From a virus: a stretch of 29,027 bases of DNA. Under the pieces are notes generated by a model. It made no database searches, was not told where the DNA came from, and was given only the letters and a program-made list of their open reading frames with translations. The translations under genes and the position numbers were made by a program. The DNA lies in IMG/VR virus record IMGVR_UViG_3300032173_000026, positions 1 to 29,027 of that record. One strand, given 5' to 3'. Positions 21,798-29,027 of the stretch are shown piece after piece (within the stretch, counting starts at the first letter, position 1; each line of letters starts with the position of its first letter).

Positions 21798-22558
21798 CTA
21801 TAGCAGCAGTCGCAGGCGGCGCGGCAGTGGCGGCAGGGTTGGTAACGGCCGCGACATTAACTTGTGTTAGCATTGGTCTAACGGTTGTTGGAACGCTAAC
21901 CAAAAGCAAAGAGTTAACCCAACTCGGTGCAGGTCTTGGGCTTGGTGGCGGTATTGCATCGCTATTTAGTGGGGCTGTAGGTAGTGTGGCGGGTGCGGCT
22001 GGCGAGGTGGTTAATGGTGGGATTGGCGCAGTGTCGGAAGCAGGTTTTGATACTTGGGCGGCTGGTCAAGGCGCTGCTGAATCTTCCGTTGGGTTAGCTG
22101 AATTTGGCGGTTCTGCGCCAAGCTTTGAAACTGCGGGGCTGGCTGCGCAGTCTGGATCTACCGGGTTAATCGGTTCAGCGCCAGCACCGCTAGCAAGTCA
22201 ACCCTCAACATTTGATGCTGCATCCATGAACGCGCCAGCGCCAGCGCCAGCGCCAGCGCCAACCACCGCCGCATCAACGGCTTCAGGGGCTGTCGCTCCA
22301 CCATCGGACACAACTTCATTTGGTATTAAAAATTGGTGGTCTGGTCTTACCGATACGCAAAAAAATAATGTCATGCAAATTGGCGGCAAGGCCGCAGAGG
22401 GGCTTTTTGCTGGATGGTCAGCAGAGCAAAAAAATGCGCTTGAGCGCGAGCGCATCAATCTTGAGCAGCAGAAATATAACACACAGCAAGCGAATGCGAA
22501 CGCGCAACCAGTTATCTCATATAAACCAGTTGGGCTATTAGCAGCCGGGGCAAAATAA
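21785..22558 (+). CDS. Hydrophobic internal/ejection-type virion protein (257 aa)
   Basis: The N-terminal 60 residues are strongly hydrophobic and Gly/Ala-rich (VAIAAVAGGAAVAAGLVTAATL, here cited as segment 3-24 in part: AAVAGGAAVAAGL, then GAGLGLGGGIASLF), with the look of one or two membrane-active segments. The middle is Gly/Ser/Ala-rich with a PAPAPAPAP stretch (about 150-158), and the C-terminus is a charged helix (EQKNALERERINLEQQKYN). This composition is typical of proteins carried inside podovirus heads that form a channel across the host envelope during DNA ejection; function is inferred. It overlaps the previous gene by 13 bp and the next by a one-base TAATG. Confidence 0.65.
   Translation: MPFVAIAAVAGGAAVAAGLVTAATLTCVSIGLTVVGTLTKSKELTQLGAGLGLGGGIASLFSGAVGSVAGAAGEVVNGGIGAVSEAGFDTWAAGQGAAESSVGLAEFGGSAPSFETAGLAAQSGSTGLIGSAPAPLASQPSTFDAASMNAPAPAPAPAPTTAASTASGAVAPPSDTTSFGIKNWWSGLTDTQKNNVMQIGGKAAEGLFAGWSAEQKNALERERINLEQQKYNTQQANANAQPVISYKPVGLLAAGAK
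22232..22261. repeat. Five tandem copies of GCGCCA
   Basis: A perfect hexanucleotide repeat, five units, encodes an Ala-Pro linker in the 257-aa protein. In-frame copy change would lengthen or shorten the linker. Confidence 0.92.
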
Positions 22559-23046
22559 TGCAAAAAATTACCGACCCAATTTTAAAGCAGGCGGCGGCGC
22601 AAGTTGATGCAAAAGTGCAGCCAAATTTGCGCCAAAGTTACGATTCTATAATAACCGCTGGCATGGATTTGATGTTTAATAAATCTACGAATCGCTACCT
22701 ACATGAGGCACTTGGTGATGGTGCAAACCTAGAAAAGACAGTGCCTGATTTGATGGCTGGCGGAATGATGCTGCTGTACAACGAAAGCAAGCGCGAAATG
22801 TCAATTGATGCGGCGATGCTGGCGATTGTGCCGTTAATGTGCCAAGTTTTAGAATATGCAGAACAAGCGCTTGATGCTGAAATAACGCCTGAAATGGTCG
22901 CAAAAATCACGCTTGAATCCTATCGCGCAGTTGCAAAACGCTTTGGCCTCGATAAGCAACCAACAATAAATGGCGTGACGCAACCAGGCCCACAGCCGCA
23001 GATGGCAGGCGGCTTGCCTGGCGCGCAATCGCAGCGGGGGGTATAA
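22558..23046 (+). CDS. Helical virion-associated protein (162 aa)
   Basis: This mostly helical protein has no recognised motif: ILKQAAAQVDAKVQPNLRQS, then MLLYNESKREMSIDAAMLAI and an acidic EQALDAEITPEMVAKITLES. The C-terminus is Pro/Gly/Gln-rich and disordered (PGPQPQMAGGLPGAQ). It lies among internal virion genes and is coupled to the previous gene (TAATG), so a virion or assembly role is likely. The exact function is unknown. Confidence 0.65.
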   Translation: MQKITDPILKQAAAQVDAKVQPNLRQSYDSIITAGMDLMFNKSTNRYLHEALGDGANLEKTVPDLMAGGMMLLYNESKREMSIDAAMLAIVPLMCQVLEYAEQALDAEITPEMVAKITLESYRAVAKRFGLDKQPTINGVTQPGPQPQMAGGLPGAQSQRGV

Positions 23047-24249
23047 ATGGGCATGGGTCTTTTGTTTGGCGCGCTTGCTGGCGCTGGTGGTGCCATAGCC
23101 GATATTGCCAAAAAAGATCAGGACGCAGCCAGCGATGAAAAGCGCGCCCGTATGCTTGCCGATTTGGAGGAGCAAAAGACATTGCGAATTGAGGAGGCTC
23201 GCGCACAACGCCAACGGCAAGCAGGTATTGCGCAAGGCTCGCAGATTGCAAGCGAGGCAAGCCGCTTGCGTGGTCAAAGTGACGCGGCGGCAATAAATGC
23301 AAAATTTGGGTCAAATGCCGCGGCTGAAGATGTGGCGGCATTGGACAATAACCCCGGGGCACGAAAAGCTTACGGACTGCCGGAATTAGGGCGACTTGGG
23401 AGCCTGGAAACTCGCGCTCAAGCTGCTGAAAATCTTGGGTATCTTGACGCATCACGGGAAACGCGAGGGTTAATTCAAGCGGAAATAGGCAATTTGCGAA
23501 ACGAGGCTAACGACAAGGCTACTAACCGACGGCTTGATTTAGCTGAGGCAAACAGTGCCCGAAGCGCGGCAAGACAGGAGGCATTAGCCGCTGCGCAGAT
23601 CGCCCACATAAAAGCACAGACGGCATACCAGTCAAGCCAAGACGAATTGCTATATAAAAAAGAAGCTAGGTCGGCAACTTATGACGCGCTGAATGGGGCT
23701 AACCAAGATATCAAAGGGATTGAAAAGCAAATGTCTGACCCTATGATAGACGAAAATCTGAAGGGTATTTTAAATATTCAGCTTTCGTCCACTCGCGACG
23801 AAGCAAAAAGATTGCGTACAGCATTGGCAAGGTCCGGGCTTGAAGGATCAGAAAAGCCGGAATCTAAAACCGGATTTGACCCGGCCAAATACCAAATTGG
23901 CGGCAAGCCAGTGCCAACGACATCAGCAGGCACTGGCGACGCGATTGCAAGCCGCAGCCAGACAGCAATGCAAGCCGCGCCGGATTCGCGTATATTGGGG
24001 CAGGTTATTATGCCAAGCATCGGGGCTAAATTCCCAATTGTGCAAGATGACAATGGCGACAAAAAACTTGATGTTTCTGGCGATGTTATTTTGCAGAATT
24101 TACGCAAAACGGTTTTATCAGTTCCGAGCGTTGAATTGAAAATGGATATTGGCGCGGCAATAAATAATCGAATTGATCAGTTGCAACAGCTTGAAAATGA
24201 GATTGCTACCAAAGAATTTAGAAATCCATTGAAACTCACAGGACTATAA
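23047..24249 (+). CDS. Coiled-coil internal virion protein (400 aa)
   Basis: A short Gly/Ala-rich N-terminus (LLFGALAGAGGAIADIA) precedes a long charged helical region from about 20 to 260, with Arg/Glu/Ala-rich stretches (EEQKTLRIEEARAQRQRQAG, RRLDLAEANSARSAARQEAL). The last 130 residues are more mixed, with KFPIVQDDNGDKKLDVSGDV and a final helix (IDQLQQLENEIATKEF). This fits a helical internal head protein ejected with DNA, next to the hydrophobic and polyvalent partners. The gene begins directly after the previous stop, with a G-run as ribosome site. Confidence 0.68.
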   Translation: MGMGLLFGALAGAGGAIADIAKKDQDAASDEKRARMLADLEEQKTLRIEEARAQRQRQAGIAQGSQIASEASRLRGQSDAAAINAKFGSNAAAEDVAALDNNPGARKAYGLPELGRLGSLETRAQAAENLGYLDASRETRGLIQAEIGNLRNEANDKATNRRLDLAEANSARSAARQEALAAAQIAHIKAQTAYQSSQDELLYKKEARSATYDALNGANQDIKGIEKQMSDPMIDENLKGILNIQLSSTRDEAKRLRTALARSGLEGSEKPESKTGFDPAKYQIGGKPVPTTSAGTGDAIASRSQTAMQAAPDSRILGQVIMPSIGAKFPIVQDDNGDKKLDVSGDVILQNLRKTVLSVPSVELKMDIGAAINNRIDQLQQLENEIATKEFRNPLKLTGL

Positions 24250-24250
24250 A

Positions 24251-27200
24251 ATGGATTTCGACCTAGCCGCAGCACGGCGCGATTACTCAGACGACCAAAT
24301 TTTAAGCGGGTTGAAGTCGCACGGACTATTAAATTTCGACGTTGACGCGGCGCGCAAAGATGGCTTTAGCGCATCCGATATTTTGGACACTATCTACAAA
24401 CCACCAGTTGAGCAACCTAAGCCTGAACAAAGTAGCTTATTGCGGCGCGCCGGGGATGTCGGCGTATCGCTTGCGCGTGGCGTTATTGCCCTGCCAGAAG
24501 CGCTAACTGGTATTGCTGATATACCAACGCTTGGGGCTGCTGGAAAGAAATTGCAGGCGGTAGGCGTTGATTTCAAAAAAGCACAAGATTTTCTCGCTGA
24601 ATTTTATTCCCCGGAACAGCTCGCGGCAAACAGAAAATTATCTGAAGCAAAAGGTTTTGCAGAAAATATTAGTGCGGCGATTGATAATCCAAGCACGATA
24701 CTAAATACTGCTGTTGAATCCCTGCCGCAAATGCTGGGCGGGGCTGCTGCCGCTCGAAAAATTGGCGCTACCGTTATTGGCTCCGGCTTGTCTGGCATTG
24801 CGCGTGGTGCGATTGGTGAAGGCATAATCAGCGCCGGGTCATCGGCTGAAGGTATCCGGCAGCAAACCGCAGAAGGTGATTTGACGCCATTTCAAGCAGG
24901 GTCTGCAACCGTATCAGGTGCACTTACTGGTGTTATTGGCGTAGTTGGCGGCAGGATTGCGAGGCGTCTTGGGCTTGATGATATTGATACCCTATTGGCA
25001 GGGGGTAGTACTGGCGTAACAAAGCAGGGTTTGGCGCGGCGCATTATCGGCGGCGGCATATCTGAAGGCTTATTTGAAGAATTGCCACAATCTGCGCAAG
25101 AGCAAATATTCCAAAATGCTGCACTGAATAAGCCACTTCTCGAAGGCGTAGAAGAAGCCGCAGCACAGGGCTTACTAGTCGGCGCGGCAATGGGCGGCGT
25201 GGCAAATATACGGACTCATCCAAAAACGGCTACTGAAACACCGCCACCCGGCAAAGATCAATCTGCGGCACCGCTGCTGCTGGAAAACCGCCAAGACCCC
25301 TTAATCTCGTTTCCTGATGGCTCAGTTGGTCGGCAAAGCGATTTTGAAGCATTCATCGAAAGCCTACCGGAAGCCGAGCGGGTAGCGCAGCGTGCGCGCC
25401 TAATTGGACTTGGTGCGCAAGACATTGCGCCAGAGGCAACGGTTGCTGATATCGTGCAAGCGCCAGATGTAGAATCCGCGATTGAATCCGCAACAGCTAT
25501 TTTAGATCAGCCGACAGCGGCGGCGACCGAGCAGAAAAACAGTGCAATTGATTCAGATTGGAACGAATACAACAAGACCAAATTTGCGCAGCGTGAATCT
25601 GAATTCGCAGCAGCAAAAGCGCAGCAGCAGGATGCAGAACGGCAACAAATTATCAATGAGGTGGCGAATCAGAATGTTGAACAAACTAACGCACTGACCC
25701 AGGCGCAAGGATTTTATGACCCACAACAGGCAGCCATTCAATCGGACTATGAGCGAGCGCAGCAATTTCAAAACCGCAGCACTGGGCCACTGAGTTCAAT
25801 CACTGGCGGCGCGGCGCAGGTAAGCGGATTACAAGTTGATGATGTGAATAGCTCAATACAACGCCTTACCGATAATTGGAAAGGCTTTTCAGGTTTGCGC
25901 ACGGTGCAAAGCATTGCTGATATCCCGCCAGAAATCGCGGCGCGCTTGAGCGCTGACGCTCAGACAGAGGGGTTTTATGACCCGAAAACCAATTCAGTGT
26001 ACCTAATCGCTGACGCCATTTCAACGCCGGAGCGCGCCGCATTTGTGGCCGCTCATGAGGTGATTGGTCACGGCGGTTTGCGTATGCTGCAAGATAAAAA
26101 TGTGACCATGGCCGTGCAATTAGCCAGCGGTAATAAGTTTATTAATAAACTTGCAACCGCTATTGCGCAAGAGCGCGGTGGCACGCAAAGCGCCATCCAT
26201 ACGGAAGAGGCAATTGCAGAACTGGCAGCAGCACTTGAAACGGGCGACCTGGCAGGCATTGAATCGCGTTATGGCATAACCATTCCTGAATCATCCAAAA
26301 CAGGGCTACGCGGCGCAGTGTCGCGGGTGATTGAATCTGTACGCCGATGGTTCGCCGGAGTGCTCGGCGTGCCGATTGAAGAGGTTTCAAACCGTGAAAT
26401 CTATTCGATGATATCGGCGCAGATGGCGGCAGTTTCTGGTATGAGCACAAGCGGCACGGCACACCCAAGTTATCAGGGGGGCGCAATGGCATCGCAAGCG
26501 CCGCAGGGGAGTCAAACAATCATGGTGGACGGAATTCCCCGCAGTACCGTGAACAGCGACGGTAAGCCGATTGCCGCTACGCCTGTAGCCATTGCAAACT
26601 TTTGGCGTTGGTTCGGCGATAGCAAGGTGGTTGATGATCAGGGTAAACCATTGGTGGCTTATCACGGATCACGGCAAAAGTTCACCGTTTTTGATTACGG
26701 AAAAATAGGCAAGCAGGGCCGCTCTGAGGGTGCCGGGTTCTACTTCACCAATAATAAAAATGTAGCATCCGTCTACGGCAATGTAATGTCGGTCTATCTG
26801 GCAATTCAAAAACCAATGGCTTATGATGCTAAGCCATTCTCAAGGCGCGTTATTGAAAAGCTTGTCAAGAGAATTGCTGAGATTGAGGCTAATGAAAGCA
26901 GTATGGATATTGCAGATGGGTTTTTATCTAATTTTGGCGATGTTAGTTACAACGGCATTGCTTCGGTTGTGCGCGAAGCATCCATACTAATCATGCCAGA
27001 AAATACCGCTCTCGATCAATTAAGTGGCATTGTGGGTAGTGGCGTTAATCCTGAGTATGTCAATCAGGCAGCGCGGGAAATAACGGGCTATGACGGCGTG
27101 ATTGCAAAAGGCTTTTCAAATGTCGGCGATGAGAAAAATACGATTTACGTTGCGTTTTCCCAAAATCAAATCAAATCGGCCACGGATAACAGCGGCGAAT

Positions 27201-29027
27201 TTTTTTCTGAAAACCCGAGCATTCTGCAAAGTCGCGCACCCACAACCGAGCGCGTACCGAAGTGGGCGGAGAACTACACCGACGCGCAGAAAAAAATTTT
27301 GCGCAAGACAGGTGCAATTTATACCGAGCAAACATTTCAGGACAAGCTAAAGGAAATGCGCGAAGGATTGGGCGCAAAACTTCAGCAGGGCATATTTGAC
27401 CAATACGCACCTATCAAGGCGCGCTTAGGCGATGTGCCGTACATGCTTGCGCGCATGTCGAAAGCGAGCGATAATGGGCTGGAGGCCATCATGAACTATG
27501 GCCGCTTGGTACTTGATGGCGGCGCAATCAATGTTGACCCGTCCAAGCCTGGTCTTATTGAAGTGCTTGCAAAGCTCAAGGGCGAGCATGAGCAATTCTT
27601 CCAGTGGCTGGCAGGGAACCGGGCAAAACAGCTAAAAGCGCAAGGGCGCGAGAATCTAATTAGTGATTCCGACATCACATTTCTTGCTGACTTAAACCGG
27701 GGACAGATGGCCGATGGCACAAGCCGAGCGCAATCCTACACCGTAGCACAACTGGCGCTTGCTACACTCAATAATTCTGTGCTTGATATTGCCGAGCAAT
27801 CCGGCATCATTGACAAAGAATCAAGAAAATTATTTCAGTCTGAATTTTACGTGCCATTTTACCGCGTGATTGATGATGGCGTTGCAGGGACAACCATCAA
27901 AGGAGGCTTGATCAATCAGCAATCGATTAAGCGCTTGAAGGGAGGCACAAATAATCTTGCCGATTTAATGGGTAACATGCAAAAAAACTGGAACACACTC
28001 TTAGCAGCATCGGCAAAGAACCGGGCTGCTGCTGCTATCCTACCTAAAGCCGCTGAAATCGGTGCAGCAACTGAATTGCCGGAAGCAACTGCGCGCAACA
28101 TGGCAAAATCAGCGTCAGCAAAAGTTGCGTCGTTTATGGATGAGGGAGTGAAGCGATTTTATGTGATGGATGATGACCCGCTTTTCTCTGCGATATCGGC
28201 ACTGGAATTCAACGGTTACAACAATTCGGCGATGCGCGTTATGGGAGGATTCAAGAGCCTGTTAACAAGACTTGTCACGTCAGCACCGGGATTCAAGTTT
28301 TTTCGCAATCCGGTACGTGAGGCACTTTCAAGTATTGCCGTCACTAGCAAGCTTGGATGGAATCCGATAGCCAATTTCAAGGAAGGGGTCACGTTATTGC
28401 GTAATGAAGATTTCATGGCAAGCCTGATTGCAGGCGGGGGCATGATGAGGTTTGGTACGTACCTTGATGGCAATAGGGCGGATTATCTCAAGGGCATTTT
28501 GAATGCTAGGATTGATGATAAAACAATGTTAAACACGCAGGAAAAAATAAGTAATTTCTTTGGCAAAATTTGGGAAAAATACAATGAATTGGGCGACTAT
28601 GGGGAAAATTTCAACCGGGCGGCGCTTTATTCGAAGTTACGCGCTGAAGGGAAAAACCACTTAGAAGCGAGCTTTGAGGCGCGTGACTTAATGGATTTCG
28701 GTTTATCTGGCGCTTGGGTCGGGGTACGTGCGCTTAACCAGATTCTGCCATTTTTCAATGCGCGATTGCAGGGGATTTATAAACTTGGGCGTGGATACAA
28801 TGACGACCCCGCCAGGGTTGGCGCTGTGATAGGTGCGCTGTCTCTAGCATCAATTGCGCTGATGCTCGCCAATAAAGATGACGACGATTGGAAAAAGCGC
28901 ACCGATGCAGATAAAAATAACAATTGGTGGTTTAAAGTTGGCAGAACAGCCTATAGAATTCCAAAGCCGTTTGAAGTGGGCGCGGTCGCCTTGGCAATTG
29001 AAAATTTTACAGCCTTGTTTTTGGACA
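24251..29027 (+). CDS. Giant polyvalent virion protein (3' end outside window): peptidase-like, ADP-ribosyltransferase-like and LPD38-like domains
   Basis: The frame is open for 1592 codons to the window edge. Residues 3-21 and 29-48 are two copies of an FD.DAAR..G(F/Y)S..(D/Q)IL motif common at the start of such proteins. Residues 140-260 are Gly/Ala-rich and hydrophobic. H602-H607 (HEVIGH, followed by GGLR) resembles a metallopeptidase-like motif of polyvalent proteins, though not a canonical HExxH. Residues about 790-985 look like an ART-PolyVal ADP-ribosyltransferase: KPLVAYHGSR (799-808), GAGFYFTNN, YDGVIAKGF and the end NQIKSA (972-977). Residues from about 1290 onward, with FKFFRNPVREALSS, LPFFNARLQGIY and RIPKPFEVG, match LPD38-type regions. 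Such proteins are packaged and delivered into the host with DNA. AGGAC precedes the ATG. Confidence 0.85.
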   Translation, partial: MDFDLAAARRDYSDDQILSGLKSHGLLNFDVDAARKDGFSASDILDTIYKPPVEQPKPEQSSLLRRAGDVGVSLARGVIALPEALTGIADIPTLGAAGKKLQAVGVDFKKAQDFLAEFYSPEQLAANRKLSEAKGFAENISAAIDNPSTILNTAVESLPQMLGGAAAARKIGATVIGSGLSGIARGAIGEGIISAGSSAEGIRQQTAEGDLTPFQAGSATVSGALTGVIGVVGGRIARRLGLDDIDTLLAGGSTGVTKQGLARRIIGGGISEGLFEELPQSAQEQIFQNAALNKPLLEGVEEAAAQGLLVGAAMGGVANIRTHPKTATETPPPGKDQSAAPLLLENRQDPLISFPDGSVGRQSDFEAFIESLPEAERVAQRARLIGLGAQDIAPEATVADIVQAPDVESAIESATAILDQPTAAATEQKNSAIDSDWNEYNKTKFAQRESEFAAAKAQQQDAERQQIINEVANQNVEQTNALTQAQGFYDPQQAAIQSDYERAQQFQNRSTGPLSSITGGAAQVSGLQVDDVNSSIQRLTDNWKGFSGLRTVQSIADIPPEIAARLSADAQTEGFYDPKTNSVYLIADAISTPERAAFVAAHEVIGHGGLRMLQDKNVTMAVQLASGNKFINKLATAIAQERGGTQSAIHTEEAIAELAAALETGDLAGIESRYGITIPESSKTGLRGAVSRVIESVRRWFAGVLGVPIEEVSNREIYSMISAQMAAVSGMSTSGTAHPSYQGGAMASQAPQGSQTIMVDGIPRSTVNSDGKPIAATPVAIANFWRWFGDSKVVDDQGKPLVAYHGSRQKFTVFDYGKIGKQGRSEGAGFYFTNNKNVASVYGNVMSVYLAIQKPMAYDAKPFSRRVIEKLVKRIAEIEANESSMDIADGFLSNFGDVSYNGIASVVREASILIMPENTALDQLSGIVGSGVNPEYVNQAAREITGYDGVIAKGFSNVGDEKNTIYVAFSQNQIKSATDNSGEFFSENPSILQSRAPTTERVPKWAENYTDAQKKILRKTGAIYTEQTFQDKLKEMREGLGAKLQQGIFDQYAPIKARLGDVPYMLARMSKASDNGLEAIMNYGRLVLDGGAINVDPSKPGLIEVLAKLKGEHEQFFQWLAGNRAKQLKAQGRENLISDSDITFLADLNRGQMADGTSRAQSYTVAQLALATLNNSVLDIAEQSGIIDKESRKLFQSEFYVPFYRVIDDGVAGTTIKGGLINQQSIKRLKGGTNNLADLMGNMQKNWNTLLAASAKNRAAAAILPKAAEIGAATELPEATARNMAKSASAKVASFMDEGVKRFYVMDDDPLFSAISALEFNGYNNSAMRVMGGFKSLLTRLVTSAPGFKFFRNPVREALSSIAVTSKLGWNPIANFKEGVTLLRNEDFMASLIAGGGMMRFGTYLDGNRADYLKGILNARIDDKTMLNTQEKISNFFGKIWEKYNELGDYGENFNRAALYSKLRAEGKNHLEASFEARDLMDFGLSGAWVGVRALNQILPFFNARLQGIYKLGRGYNDDPARVGAVIGALSLASIALMLANKDDDDWKKRTDADKNNNWWFKVGRTAYRIPKPFEVGAVALAIENFTALFLD

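Noticed and set aside
22907-23455. Minus-strand frame of 182 codons across the 22558/23047 gene junction
   Set aside because: It lies antisense to two well-supported + strand genes, with no promoter or ribosome site.

Overview
The window is part of a tailed double-stranded DNA phage or prophage with podovirus-type (short-tailed) head and tail genes. It runs from the 3' end of the large terminase gene through the portal, scaffold and major capsid genes into tail, fibre and internal-virion genes, and it ends inside a very large multidomain ('polyvalent') virion gene. The gene order, the N4-gp56-type capsid protein and the giant last protein resemble Bcep22-like podoviruses of Gram-negative (beta/gamma-proteobacterial) hosts. 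That comparison rests on recalled family features, not on a search. No integrase, replication or lysis gene is visible here, so lysogeny cannot be judged.

Layout. (1) 1-565: C-terminal nuclease half of the large terminase, + strand. (2) 566-5470: an accessory island with genes on both strands. It holds a + strand HTH-fused cytosine-C5 methyltransferase with inverted repeats over its promoter; a convergent leftward pair of unrecognised genes (3062-1920) with its own promoter and a 15-bp inverted repeat upstream; a compact leftward cassette (4103-3486) of a small HTH regulator and a small acidic protein with a near-consensus promoter, a palindromic operator between -35 and -10, and a strong intrinsic terminator at 3269-3305; a phage-type gene of unknown function (4223-4813); and what looks like a decayed toxin-antitoxin-like or defence-like pair (4800-5363). 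(3) 5471-7041: two small virion or fibre-type genes. (4) 7041-12570: portal, small linker protein, scaffold, major capsid and two capsid-adjacent proteins. (5) 12579-20007: a Gly/Ala/Thr-rich repetitive structural protein, an adaptor-like protein, a large tail protein and a beta-helix tail fibre or spike. (6) 20047-29027: internal or ejected virion proteins, a GNAT-like small protein and the start (1592 codons, still open) of the giant polyvalent protein, which carries a peptidase-like HEVIGH motif, an ADP-ribosyltransferase-like domain and an LPD38-like region.

The genes from 5471 onward are packed on the + strand with very short gaps or coupled TAATG/ATGA stop-start junctions, as expected for one late operon. 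The island before it has its own promoters, operators and terminator, so its genes can be expressed independently of the late operon. This is the pattern of phage 'moron' or anti-defence cargo. The most interesting candidates for undescribed biology are the HTH/operator-controlled 112-aa protein, the leftward 154-aa/216-aa pair convergent with the methyltransferase, and the ejected-enzyme candidate at the right end.
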